Shown here: piece by piece, positions 7,236-14,216 of the stretch | Layout of the letters: each line of letters opens with the position of its first letter | Position numbering within the stretch: the first letter of the stretch is position 1 | Assembly: GCA_023460875.1 (NCBI GenBank) | Contig: JAEWOQ010000265.1 | Coordinates: 1-20,337 of the forward strand | Source of the DNA: Pseudomonadota bacterium | GTDB lineage: Bacteria; Myxococcota_A; Polyangia; Polyangiales; Polyangiaceae | Direction: 5' to 3' | Length of the DNA: 20,337 nucleotides | The notes under the pieces: generated by a model | Seen by the model: the letters and a program-made list of their open reading frames with translations, nothing else | Database searches by the model: none | What the model was told of the DNA's origin: nothing | Position numbers and translations under genes: made by a program

Positions 7236-7918
7236 GCGGGCTCCGCCGCCGACAGGATGATGCGCGAGGCACAGATCTGTGCTCCCTGGGCGCAGATCCC
7301 GCTCTGGCAGTCGATGTCATCGGTGCACGCAGCGCCGTTGGCCGCCCGCTCCTCGCAGACCTGGGCTCCCACCTCGCCGACGCAGTTCAGGTCGTCACGA
7401 CAGGGCTGGTCGGCGCCGCAGTCCCTCCCTGCGCCCCGCTTGGCGATGCAATGATCCCCGTCGCAGTAGAAGCCCGCGTCGCAGATCGTGTCGGCGTCCG
7501 AGCACTCCTCACCACCCGCCACGACGGTCGGCTCGATGCACGTGCCGTCCTCTCCCTCGATGCAAGAGAACGAGCAGGCCTCCTCGCCGCGGAGGACGAG
7601 GGCCGCCCCGTCTGCGTCGAGCTCCCCCTTGGCCAGCGCGGTGCGCACCGCGTCCAGACACCCGCGCGCCAAGCTGCGATTGTAAGCGCTCGCGGAGACC
7701 AGGCTCTCACAATGATCCACCTGTGCCTCTTGGCACGCCTCCGCGTCCGTGGCGGCGCACGCGTCGACCACTTCGTCGTTGCAAGCGCGCTTCGCCCACT
7801 CGACGCAGAACCCGCCACGCGTCGCCAGCGGATCCGGCGGGTCTTCTCCCCCACACCCTGCGAAGAGGCTCGAAACCAGAAGACCCGCAATTAGAACCGT
7901 GGCACGTCGTGTCGTCAC
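7217..7918 (-). CDS. cysteine-rich lipoprotein, unknown function
   Basis: A 233-residue secreted lipoprotein. From the GTG at 7918 the N-terminus is TTRR followed by a hydrophobic stretch ending in the lipobox SLFAGC with the lipidated Cys at residue 22; Gly-Gly-Glu-Asp after it would favour export from the inner membrane. The mature part has about 20 cysteines in short spacings (CSDADTICDAGFYCDGDHC, CGADQPCRDDLNC, CTDDIDCQSGIC), resembling the disulfide-rich Dickkopf-like repeats common in myxobacterial surface proteins; no enzymatic motif. The start is decided by the lipobox and by TAACGT 7 bases upstream. Longer upstream frame to 8173 is antisense-like junk over tpm. It forms an operon with ogt, whose TTG start overlaps its last codons. 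Confidence 0.85.
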   Translation of the reverse strand: MTTRRATVLIAGLLVSSLFAGCGGEDPPDPLATRGGFCVEWAKRACNDEVVDACAATDAEACQEAQVDHCESLVSASAYNRSLARGCLDAVRTALAKGELDADGAALVLRGEEACSFSCIEGEDGTCIEPTVVAGGEECSDADTICDAGFYCDGDHCIAKRGAGRDCGADQPCRDDLNCVGEVGAQVCEERAANGAACTDDIDCQSGICAQGAQICASRIILSAAEPACELFR

Positions 7919-7925
7919 GTCGCCG

Positions 7926-7931
7926 ACGTTA
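7926..7931 (-). promoter_or_regulatory. -10 element, leaderless start of the cysteine-rich lipoprotein
   Basis: On the minus strand TAACGT is followed by 7 bases (CGGCGAC) and the GTG start. No Shine-Dalgarno sequence and no clear -35. Confidence 0.45.
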
Positions 7932-7985
7932 TCGCAAAGACGCGCCAGCGGCACCCTTCCGGCCACTCGCCCCGTAGATGCCCGA

Positions 7986-8005
7986 CGCCCCCACATCAGG
8001 GGGCG
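7986..8005. terminator. GC hairpin downstream of the TPMT gene
   Basis: CGCCCCC (7986-7992), 6-base loop, GGGGGCG (7999-8005): a perfect 7-bp stem 16 bases after the tpm stop on the minus strand. There is no T tract, so termination is possible but unproven. Confidence 0.45.
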
Positions 8006-8021
8006 CTCCTCCCACACTTCG

Positions 8022-8678
8022 CTACCGCACTCGGAGGAGCCACACCTGCTCCCGGAGCGACTGCAGCCCCCGCGCCCGGAAGCGCGGCTCTCGCTCGAGG
8101 ATGTCGACGTCCTCCAGCGCCTCGATCTCACAACGAGCCTCGAACAAGCGCTGGACCTCCGCTGCATCCACACTGAAAGGCGGGCCGGACATCACGGTCG
8201 CGTCGTAGGCGAAGGTCACCAGCAGGATCGGCGCGGCGGGCCGCAGCGGCGCGAGCAAGTGCCGTACGTAGCGCTCACGATCTTCCGGTCGGACCGCAAC
8301 CAGCGCCGCCCGGTCGTAGGCGGCGTCGAGGGGGGCGCTGTCACGGAAGTCCCAACGCCAGAAGTCGCCCACCGCGATGCGGACGCGCTCGCCCGCCAAG
8401 CAGGGCAGCCCTCCGTCTCGCTCCTCTCGCGCCGACAGCCCGTGCTCTTGAAAGAACGCCTCCGCCGCCTCCCGGACCAGCTCGACTCCCGTCACCAGGA
8501 AGCCCTGCGCAGCCAACCAGGCGAGATCGGCGGCCTTGCCGCAGAGGGGCACGAGCACGCGGGGCTGCTCGGCCGTGCGCAACCGCTCGGCGAAGCGCTG
8601 CAGGTGCGTATTCGGCTCCCCCTCGTGGAAACCGATCTGGTTCTCCGCCCAGCGCTTGCGCCAGAAATCCTCGTGCAT
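8022..8678 (-). CDS. tpm: thiopurine S-methyltransferase (TPMT) family, SAM-dependent
   Basis: A 218-residue cytoplasmic class I methyltransferase. Members methylate thiopurines or, in bacteria, often selenium or tellurium compounds; the natural substrate here cannot be read from sequence. Family signature is strong: N-terminal DFWRKRWAENQIGFHEGEPN, then RVLVPLCGKAADLAWLAAQG (SAM-binding motif I, residues about 40-59), GVELVREAAEAFF (motif with the ribose-binding acid), GDFWRW, and YDRAALVAVRPEDRERYV. Length matches bacterial TPMT. The ATG at 8678 has TAGAGT 6 bases upstream and no Shine-Dalgarno site. Its neighbours are two unrelated secreted/anchored cysteine-containing proteins, so context adds nothing to the substrate. 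Confidence 0.92.
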   Translation of the reverse strand: MHEDFWRKRWAENQIGFHEGEPNTHLQRFAERLRTAEQPRVLVPLCGKAADLAWLAAQGFLVTGVELVREAAEAFFQEHGLSAREERDGGLPCLAGERVRIAVGDFWRWDFRDSAPLDAAYDRAALVAVRPEDRERYVRHLLAPLRPAAPILLVTFAYDATVMSGPPFSVDAAEVQRLFEARCEIEALEDVDILEREPRFRARGLQSLREQVWLLRVR

Positions 8679-8684
8679 GCCCGC

Positions 8685-8690
8685 ACTCTA
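8685..8690 (-). promoter_or_regulatory. -10 element, leaderless start of tpm
   Basis: On the minus strand TAGAGT is followed by 6 bases (GCGGGC) and ATG. The -35 region is not convincing. Confidence 0.45.
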
Positions 8691-8731
8691 CAACGAACAA
8701 GGCCCGCCCCCCCCGTACGTCGCCCCGCGCG

Positions 8732-9367
8732 CTACGGAGTCGAGCCCGGCGGCTCCTCCACAGGAGCGTCCGGCTGCACCTCTCCTGGGGCCGGCGAGCC
8801 CCCGGGGCTCATCTGCTGTTGGAACATCCGGAGCTCGTCGACGACCTGGTCGTAGTTGTCGAGCATCTCCTGGCAGCGCTCGGCGGGGAACAGCTGCGTG
8901 CGCTCGCGCACCACGCTGCACGTCGCCGTATCCGCCCCCAGGTCCTCGCAGAGGCGATCGATGACCGTGTTACACACCTCGCGACCAGCCGCAGCCCGCT
9001 CGAGCGTCTCGGGGACCGCCTCGAGCGCGACCTCACACGCCGCCGGCGGCAGGAGGTTCGCCGCAGCTTTGGCTTCGTAGCAAGCGAGCGCCTCTTCCCC
9101 CGCTCCGCCGCATACCTGCTCCTCCCATGCGTCGCACGAGGCCGCCGAGCCAGCGCTCGGGGGCGCCTGCGCGGTGCTCGCCTCGGCGTGCTTGGCGAAC
9201 CAGCCTGCGGCTCCCCCCACGGCGAGGGCGAACACCACCAGGACCCCCGTGCGCGGCGCGGCCCTGGGCCCACCTCCTGGTGGGTTCGGCCTCACCGCGG
9301 CCGGCGCGTCGGCGTCGCTGGTCCGGGTCGGTTGCTGCCCTTCGTCCCTCCCGTTCTCCTCCACCAT
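8732..9367 (-). CDS. single-pass membrane-anchored protein with periplasmic cysteine pairs, unknown function
   Basis: Not recognised. The 211-residue product starts with a hydrophilic cytoplasmic segment of about 40 residues, then one membrane helix (GVLVVFALAVGGAAGWFA) and a periplasmic domain of about 150 residues. That domain is helical and has evenly spaced cysteines (SCDAWEEQVCG, ALACYEA, PAACEVAL, EVCNTVIDRLCEDLG, ATCSVV, ERCQEML), which suggest several disulfide-linked helical hairpins, as in other myxobacterial secreted proteins. The C-terminus is proline-rich. ATG 9367 is chosen over the 12-codon-longer frame because TACGCT lies exactly 6 bases before it. It lies 53 bases upstream of tpm on the same strand, but tpm appears to have its own promoter. 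Confidence 0.75.
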   Translation of the reverse strand: MVEENGRDEGQQPTRTSDADAPAAVRPNPPGGGPRAAPRTGVLVVFALAVGGAAGWFAKHAEASTAQAPPSAGSAASCDAWEEQVCGGAGEEALACYEAKAAANLLPPAACEVALEAVPETLERAAAGREVCNTVIDRLCEDLGADTATCSVVRERTQLFPAERCQEMLDNYDQVVDELRMFQQQMSPGGSPAPGEVQPDAPVEEPPGSTP

Positions 9368-9373
9368 CCAACG

Positions 9374-9379
9374 AGCGTA
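9374..9379 (-). promoter_or_regulatory. -10 element, leaderless start of the single-pass protein
   Basis: On the minus strand TACGCT is followed by 6 bases (CGTTGG) and ATG at 9367. Confidence 0.45.
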
Positions 9380-9511
9380 GCGGATCGCCCGTGGAGCAGC
9401 CACGCGTCGGCGCGGCAGCTCGCGGTCGTCACCTCGATCTCACCCCTCGAAACGCGGCGGCGTCACGGCGCCAGGCTCATGGGCGTTCTCCGCCGCGCTC
9501 GACGTTCATGA

Positions 9512-9517
9512 TAAGGT
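9512..9517 (+). promoter_or_regulatory. -10 element before the 55-aa membrane protein
   Basis: TAAGGT, preceded by an extended -10 style TGA, is followed by 7 bases (CGCCCCC) and ATC at 9525. The spacing equals that of the genes at 3385 and 7918. Confidence 0.45.
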
Positions 9518-9524
9518 CGCCCCC

Positions 9525-9692
9525 ATCAACCGCGCCCTCGCCTTCGCGTTCCTCGCCCTCCTCCTCGGCAAGCTGCTGTTCCGACCTCAGCTCGCGGCCA
9601 TCGGTCGCTGGCTCGATGGGCTGGTCAACGCGATGTTGATCGCGATCGCGCTGGCCTACACGGTCCAGATCATCGTGCTCGTGCTCCGTTGA
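9525..9692 (+). CDS. 55-residue two-helix membrane protein with apparent ATC start
   Basis: Not recognised as a family. The frame ending in TGA at 9690-9692 encodes two hydrophobic helices (ALAFAFLALLLGKLLF and AMLIAIALAYTVQIIVLVL) separated by a short loop PQLAAIGRWLDGLVN, a convincing small inner-membrane protein. No ATG, GTG or TTG occurs in this frame between the preceding sequence and the first helix. The ATC codon at 9525 is followed by AACCGC and lies 7 bases after TAAGGT, where other genes here have ATG or GTG. So either ATC is used as initiator (as in some infC genes), or a G-to-C change or sequencing error hides an ATG. An internal ATG at residue 37 would remove the first helix. Confidence 0.6.
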   Translation: MNRALAFAFLALLLGKLLFRPQLAAIGRWLDGLVNAMLIAIALAYTVQIIVLVLR

Positions 9693-9741
9693 GTCAGCGT
9701 GGCGCCGCTCCGGCGTGCCCCTCGGGCGACGAGCCCCCGAA

Positions 9742-9777
9742 CGCTCGGCGGAGCTCGCCCCACTGCTCCGCCGAGTG
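9742..9777. terminator. strong GC hairpin between convergent genes
   Basis: CTCGGCGGAGC (9744-9754), 10-base loop, GCTCCGCCGAG (9765-9775): a perfect 11-bp stem, extendable to 13 with a G-T and a C-G pair. It lies about 50 bases after the 55-aa gene and about 45 bases after the barrel gene's stop on the other strand. No T tract, so it may act as a bidirectional barrier or mRNA end protector. Confidence 0.5.
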
Positions 9778-9819
9778 CGGCCAGGGGCGCGCGGACGAGC
9801 TCCGCAGGGCCAGCGCTCC

Positions 9820-10761
9820 TCAGAAGTACGTGAGCAACCCGACCTGAATCCCCAGCTCCGTCGCCTTGATGTCCGTCTCCGTCTCGGCCCCGCCCGCCTC
9901 GATCGTGTTGCTCCCCGAGAGCCCCAGGTCGAACTTGGGACCGATCAAGAAGGCGACGTTGTCGGTCGGCGAGATCACGAAGGGAGCCTCGAAGGTCAGC
10001 GCGAAGCGGTTCGCCGTCAGATCGGCTCCGTTCCCCGAGGTGCTGGCCCAGAGCCAAGTGACGCCCACGCGCGGCCAGATGCCGATGCCGTCGGCGAACA
10101 TGAAGGCGTAGCCGACGCGCGGCGCCGCGAGGAACGTGGTGATGCTGTCACCGAGCGCGAAGCCTTGGAGCTCGTCGTCCTCATCGAAGGACGTGTACGC
10201 GAACCCGAGGGCGGCGCCGATGCTCAGGTTCTCGGCGATGAAGAAGTCGAAGCCCATCCGCGGGAAGCTGTACGTGTTGGTGGTGGTCCCGAGGGGGTTT
10301 GACAGGACGGACAGGTTGAACGTCGACAGGGTCGCGTTGTCGTCAGCGCCGACGTCCACGCTGTCCCAGGTGAACCCGACCCCGAACATGCGCTCGGCGC
10401 TGATCACCACGTGCCCCATGTCGCCGAAGCGTCGGGACTCGTCGCGCTCCCGCCGCTCCTCCCGGTACGTGGTGGCCTCGGTGGTGGTCCCGGCGCTCAC
10501 CCCGGAGCCCGTGTCGACCTCGGTCTCCGTGCTCCGGTACTCTTGGCGCTCCTCGACGTCCTGCGCCGCCGCCGCTGAGGGCAGCGCCAGCACCGCGGCG
10601 GCGACGGACACGGGCAAGCTTTGCCTGAAGAGCGAACGCGCCACCGCAGCGGAGAACGTGCCGCGCTCCACCTCGGCGCTCGCTGGGCGCCCCCGGGCCC
10701 TCTCGGGGCGACCGCCTATTGCGCCCTTCCGTGCGCTGCGCCCTCGACTCGATTCGTTCAT
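9820..10761 (-). CDS. outer-membrane beta-barrel protein, unknown function
   Basis: A 313-residue secreted protein. A long, arginine-rich N-terminus precedes a hydrophobic core (LPVSVAAAVLALPSAAAAQ) with likely cleavage after residue 66, an unusually long signal region. The mature part starts with a charged, Thr/Glu/Arg-rich segment (YRSTETEVDTGSG, YREERRERDESRR) and then shows about ten amphipathic strands with alternating aromatic and glycine residues (ISAERMFGVGFTWDS, PRVGYAFMFADGIGIWPRVGVTWLW), ending in a final strand with C-terminal Phe (VGLLTYF), the classic barrel-assembly signature. ATG 10761 is chosen because AGGAG sits 9 bases upstream; ATG 10770 touches that site. Function is unknown; porin-like or structural are both possible. 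Confidence 0.82.
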   Translation of the reverse strand: MNESSRGRSARKGAIGGRPERARGRPASAEVERGTFSAAVARSLFRQSLPVSVAAAVLALPSAAAAQDVEERQEYRSTETEVDTGSGVSAGTTTEATTYREERRERDESRRFGDMGHVVISAERMFGVGFTWDSVDVGADDNATLSTFNLSVLSNPLGTTTNTYSFPRMGFDFFIAENLSIGAALGFAYTSFDEDDELQGFALGDSITTFLAAPRVGYAFMFADGIGIWPRVGVTWLWASTSGNGADLTANRFALTFEAPFVISPTDNVAFLIGPKFDLGLSGSNTIEAGGAETETDIKATELGIQVGLLTYF

Positions 10762-11081
10762 GGGAACCATCTCCTCTTCTGAGTGAATGCATCGGGCGCC
10801 CTCACGGGCGCGACTCAATCCCCCACTACGCACCAAGCGCCAACAACTTGCGGCCACCCGCTCACGGATGACAAACGCTCCCTCGATCCCGCGCCCTCCT
10901 TGGGCCGACCTGCCGTCCGCAGCGCCTCCTCGTCGCTCCCTGAGGCGGCCCCCTCGAAGTTCGTGCGGACCGGCCGTCTGCGACGATCGCAGGCGCGCGG
11001 CCGTCATCCGCGCCGGCAGGGCGCTCGGCGGGCGTCCTGGTCCGTTAAGATACCGGCGATGGTCCCTGCCCTCCCTGCTGC
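10762..11081. other. 320-bp gene-free spacer upstream of the barrel gene
   Basis: No frame here looks coding: the open frames are arginine/proline-rich without family resemblance. It contains the AGGAG ribosome binding site of the barrel gene (10771-10775) and, at its far end, a CTTAACGGA box (minus strand, 11041-11049) that recurs upstream of the SDR gene. I see no clear sigma-70 promoter. Confidence 0.5.
11041..11049 (-). promoter_or_regulatory. CTTAACGGA box, copy 1
   Basis: Minus-strand context GGTATCTTAACGGACC. A near-identical sequence, GGTGTGCTTAACGGAGC, lies upstream of the SDR gene. This copy is downstream of the SDR stop and 280 bases upstream of the barrel gene, so it could serve that gene. 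Confidence 0.25.
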
Positions 11082-11873
11082 TCAGCCCTGCAACAGCGAC
11101 TGGCCGCCGTCGATCCAAACCTCCGTCCCGGTGATGTGGCTGGCCCATGAGCTCGACAGGAACGCGACCAGCTGGGCGACCTGGCCCGCCCTGCCGGGCT
11201 CACCGTGCGTCAGCGGGATCGCTCCCTCGGGGTACTCGACGGGAGGCCGCGCGCTCTCCAGGTTTCGCTGCTGGGTGTTGTCGTCGATCTCCGTCTCGAA
11301 CGCGCCAGGGCAAATGACGTTGATGCGCACGCCGTGCCTAGCCAGCTCGATCGCGAGCATCTTCGTGAGGGCGACCTGCCCCGCCTTCGATACGGCGTAG
11401 GCAGAGGCCCCCGTGTTGCTGAACATGCGCGTCCCGTTCACGGACGAGCAGACCACGATCGAGCCCCCGCCAGCGCGCATGTGAGGCACACAGGACTTGA
11501 TCGTGTAGAAGGTCCCGCTCAGATTGATGGCGATCGTGCGCTGCCACTCAGCCACGCTCAGCTCCTCCAGAGGCGCCCACACGCCGTTCACCCCGGCGTT
11601 CGCGAACAACACGTGGATCGCGCCCACCTGGGACGCGAATCGGTCGATAGCTTCCCGCGTCACCTCAGCGTCCGAGATGTCTGCCAAGAGCACATGGGAG
11701 CGCCCGCCGAGCCGCGCGATCCTGTCGCGCGTCTGCTCGAGCTCGGCCTCCGTCCGACCGAGCAATCCAACCTGCCCGCCGAGGCGGGCGAGCAAGCACG
11801 CCGTCGCCTCTCCCAACCCCGAACCGGCGCCCGTGACGAGCGCGACCTTGCCCTCGAACTCCCGCTGTTCCAT
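11082..11873 (-). CDS. SDR-family NAD(P)-dependent oxidoreductase
   Basis: A 263-residue classical short-chain dehydrogenase/reductase, cytoplasmic. All hallmarks are present: TGAGSGLG cofactor loop (residues 14-21), Arg40 after strand 2 (suggesting NADP preference), Asp65 in LLADISD, NAG (92-94), Asn117 in AINLSG, catalytic Ser143/144 in CSSVNG, Tyr159 and Lys163 in YAVSK, ICPGAFET, and the family end TGTEVWIDGGQS. Substrate cannot be told; the sequence resembles the FabG/glucose-dehydrogenase-like group. The ATG at 11873 gives the standard N-terminus; AGGGC just before it is a poor ribosome binding site. It lies between two envelope-protein genes on the same strand, which says little about its role. 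Confidence 0.93.
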   Translation of the reverse strand: MEQREFEGKVALVTGAGSGLGEATACLLARLGGQVGLLGRTEAELEQTRDRIARLGGRSHVLLADISDAEVTREAIDRFASQVGAIHVLFANAGVNGVWAPLEELSVAEWQRTIAINLSGTFYTIKSCVPHMRAGGGSIVVCSSVNGTRMFSNTGASAYAVSKAGQVALTKMLAIELARHGVRINVICPGAFETEIDDNTQQRNLESARPPVEYPEGAIPLTHGEPGRAGQVAQLVAFLSSSWASHITGTEVWIDGGQSLLQG

Positions 11874-11899
11874 GCCCTGTGCACGGACCTGGGCGGAGC

Positions 11900-11908
11900 T
11901 CCGTTAAG
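11900..11908 (-). promoter_or_regulatory. CTTAACGGA box, copy 2, upstream of the SDR gene
   Basis: Minus-strand GGTGTGCTTAACGGAGC, 27 bases before the SDR start. It shares nine consecutive bases and flanking GGT with the copy at 11041-11049. Confidence 0.3.
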
Positions 11909-11924
11909 CACACCGCCCCTGGCC

Positions 11925-11960
11925 GCGCTCAGTCGAGCCCGTAGCTGCGCTCAGTCGAGC
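11925..11960. repeat. 14-bp direct repeat at the 3' end of the barrel-like gene
   Basis: GCGCTCAGTCGAGC occurs at 11925-11938 and 11947-11960, period 22. The second copy holds the last codons and TGA of the gene on the minus strand; the first copy duplicates LD and the stop just beyond it. Confidence 0.7.
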
Positions 11961-12919
11961 AACACCCCGAGGGAGACCTCGAACCAAGGACCGCCGAGGC
12001 GTTCAGTGCGAGGAGCGACGCCGCCTCCGGATTGATCCAACGGTACGCTGCGCAGAGCCCACCCCCCAGCGAGGCGGGCGTCGAGGCGCAGATGACGAGA
12101 GAGGCGCGGTTGGATATGGGCACCCAGGCCCCCGCGGGCCGTCCAGGTGTCCCGCTGCCCCGAGATGCGGTCCACCGTGACGTCCCCCTGCGTGTCGACC
12201 ACCGCCGCGGCGAGCGGCATCCCGACGGCGAGGTCCAGGGACGGCGTGAGCGGCACCACCCAGGCTGGCTCCACACTGAGCTCGAAGGCGCTCCACGTCG
12301 GCGCGCCGTCCAACTTCGTGAGCTGACCCGCCATCCAGCCCACCGAGAGCTCTAGCCGCAGCGGGTGGTCCCCGTTCAGCTGAGCACCCACGCTGGGGCC
12401 GGCCCAGTAGGCGCCCTCGGCGAAGGCGAGCCCGCGAACGCGGGTGCTCAGCGCCAGCCGTCGACGACGCTCCCTCTCGGCCCGTCGCCGCGCGAGCAGC
12501 TCCGCCTCCTTCGCTTCCCGTTCGAGCCGGCGTGCCTCCGCGTGTCGTACGTCGGCCAGGCGCCGAGTGAGCTCCGCGGCAGCGAGCGCCACACGCCGAG
12601 CCACCAACGCCGGCGTCCCTTGCAAGCTCACCCGGCGCGCCCCCGCGGACTGCCCCAGGGCCCAGATCTCTACGCGGAGCGCCCCGTCTTCCGGGAGCAC
12701 CCTGCAGTGCAGCGTGACCTCGCGCTCCGCGTCCCCTTCGAACCGTGGATCGTCGGGGACGTTGATTTCACTCAGCTCCAAGGCGACGAGGCGCCGGACC
12801 ACCGCGGGGTTGAGCTGCTCACCCGTCTCACCGATCTCCACGAACACTCGAGACGCTGCGTGTGCAGCGTCGAGGTGCCCGAAGAACGCGGCGCCGACGA
12901 ACACGGCGCCGACGAACAC
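11951..12919 (-). CDS. secreted coiled-coil/beta-barrel envelope protein, unknown function
   Basis: Not recognised. The product (322 aa from GTG 12919) has a hydrophobic secretion signal ending AAHA, an alpha/beta domain (residues about 20-125: FVEIGETGEQLNPAVVRRLVALEL, VTLHCRVLPEDGALRVEIWALGQ), a strongly charged helix (RRLEREAKEAELLARRRAERERRRR) likely to be a coiled coil, and a C-terminal half of amphipathic strands (AYWAGPSVGAQLNG, LRLELSVGWMAGQL, WFEVSLGVLLD) typical of a small outer-membrane barrel. The start is uncertain: no ATG/GTG/TTG lies in frame between the previous gene's stop and 12919, and GTG 12919 leaves the signal peptide without a basic n-region. It follows the sigma and TPR genes and probably belongs to the same operon. 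Confidence 0.72.
   Translation of the reverse strand: MFVGAVFVGAAFFGHLDAAHAASRVFVEIGETGEQLNPAVVRRLVALELSEINVPDDPRFEGDAEREVTLHCRVLPEDGALRVEIWALGQSAGARRVSLQGTPALVARRVALAAAELTRRLADVRHAEARRLEREAKEAELLARRRAERERRRRLALSTRVRGLAFAEGAYWAGPSVGAQLNGDHPLRLELSVGWMAGQLTKLDGAPTWSAFELSVEPAWVVPLTPSLDLAVGMPLAAAVVDTQGDVTVDRISGQRDTWTARGGLGAHIQPRLSRHLRLDARLAGGWALRSVPLDQSGGGVAPRTERLGGPWFEVSLGVLLD
12890..12919 (-). repeat. perfect 15-bp tandem duplication in a signal peptide
   Basis: Two identical units (12890-12904, 12905-12919) each encode VFVGA in the hydrophobic core of the envelope protein's signal, followed by the related AFFG. Confidence 0.9.
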
Positions 12920-13004
12920 ACGGCCGAGGGCCGTCGCGCATCTCGTCCAGCGCTGGGCGCCGCCTCGCCTCGGTTCGTTCCCGCGCCGCCCGCCCGGGCG
13001 CGGC

Positions 13005-14216
13005 TCAGTCGGAGGCTTCCAGTTCGCCGTCGCCCTCGGAGGGGGCGTCCTCGACGTCCCGCGCAGGAGCTCCCGGGGAGTACCCGTCACGCACACGAGC
13101 CTCCCAGACCTGCCCCTCCCGCGCGAGCTCATCGCGCTCCCGCTGTGCGCGGCCGAGCTGCTCCTGGATGTCGCCGAGCCGGCGCCCCTGAGGGAACTCT
13201 CTCTCATACTGCGTCGCCAAGGCCCGCGCGCGCTCGACGTCAGCCGCTTCCAATGCGACCTCGAATTCCCGGGCCAGCGCATCTTCAGCGAAGTCTCCCT
13301 GAGGAGACAAGCTCCGATTGAGCGCGTAAGCCTCCGCTGCCCCCACCGCGTCACCGGCTCGGTAGAGCAAATTTCCGAGCATCATGGCGGCTACGGGCGC
13401 GTTCGGGTCATCCGGATACAGCTGGATCACCCGCCGCAACACCTGAATGGCTCGCCCCTGCTGACCAGCGGCGCGGGCGACGTCCGCCAGAGTCATGAGC
13501 TCTTCGGCGCTCGCCTTCGCGACGACCGCGTCGAAACCACCTGCTTCGTCCACGGCCTGGAACGCCGCCGCGTACTCACCCCGCTCCACCAGCACCAACC
13601 AACGAGGCACCTGCACCTCAGGAGCAGGACGCGCAGGGACAAACTCCGCCTCCGCGGGGGTCTCCTCACGCTCCGGCTGCACGGTTGTGTTGGGAGCGCT
13701 CCTCCGCGTCACCGCCTGACGTCGCGGTCCAGGCCATCGTGGTCCGGCGGCTGGCGCCGCGCTCGGTCGTTCGCGGTTCTCGGGAGAGAGATGTGGTTCC
13801 TCCACCACCGAAGGCTCCGGCGCCAACAGCTCCGGCGCCGCTATCTCGACCGCGGGGGCTTCAGGCTCCAAGGTGCCACGCCCCACGAGCACACCGAAGC
13901 CGAACACGGCCGCAGCGGCGCAGAGAGCGATCGCGGGCTGGCGGCGCTGGCGCCGCTGCCCTGCACGCAAGCTCCCCTCGAGGTGCCCCCAGATCCGCTC
14001 GACGCGCGCAGCATCCCCCTGTTCTCGCCACGCACCTTCGACCACCGGGAGCTCCCGACGTGGTGCTCCGAGGAGCTCCACGTCGTGCATCTCGAGCTGC
14101 CGCAACGCCAGCTCGTCCAAACGCTCCTGCAAGGCACGTCCAGGCGAGGGAGTCGTCCCGCTCGCCGATGCTCCCACGCTCGCAGCGCTGTCGGGGCGCT
14201 TGGGTTCCTCAGCCAC
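13005..14216 (-). CDS. membrane-anchored TPR protein, probable anti-sigma factor partner
   Basis: A 403-residue bitopic protein. The cytoplasmic N-terminus (about 90 residues, with VERIWGHLEGSL close to the membrane) is followed by one helix (AIALCAAAAVFGFGVLVGRG), a Pro/Glu/Ala-rich periplasmic linker, and a C-terminal tetratricopeptide-like region (residues about 205-350) containing VERGEYAAAFQAVDEAG, AGQQGRAIQVLRRVIQLYPDDPNAPVAAMMLGNLLYRAGD and a further repeat, similar to YbgF-type TPRs. Such proteins directly after ECF sigma genes in myxobacteria act as anti-sigma factors or sensors; that role is inferred from position and topology. The GTG at 14216 overlaps the sigma gene by 8 bases, implying coupled translation. 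No zinc-binding HxxxCxxC anti-sigma motif is visible. Confidence 0.8.
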   Translation of the reverse strand: MAEEPKRPDSAASVGASASGTTPSPGRALQERLDELALRQLEMHDVELLGAPRRELPVVEGAWREQGDAARVERIWGHLEGSLRAGQRRQRRQPAIALCAAAAVFGFGVLVGRGTLEPEAPAVEIAAPELLAPEPSVVEEPHLSPENRERPSAAPAAGPRWPGPRRQAVTRRSAPNTTVQPEREETPAEAEFVPARPAPEVQVPRWLVLVERGEYAAAFQAVDEAGGFDAVVAKASAEELMTLADVARAAGQQGRAIQVLRRVIQLYPDDPNAPVAAMMLGNLLYRAGDAVGAAEAYALNRSLSPQGDFAEDALAREFEVALEAADVERARALATQYEREFPQGRRLGDIQEQLGRAQRERDELAREGQVWEARVRDGYSPGAPARDVEDAPSEGDGELEASD

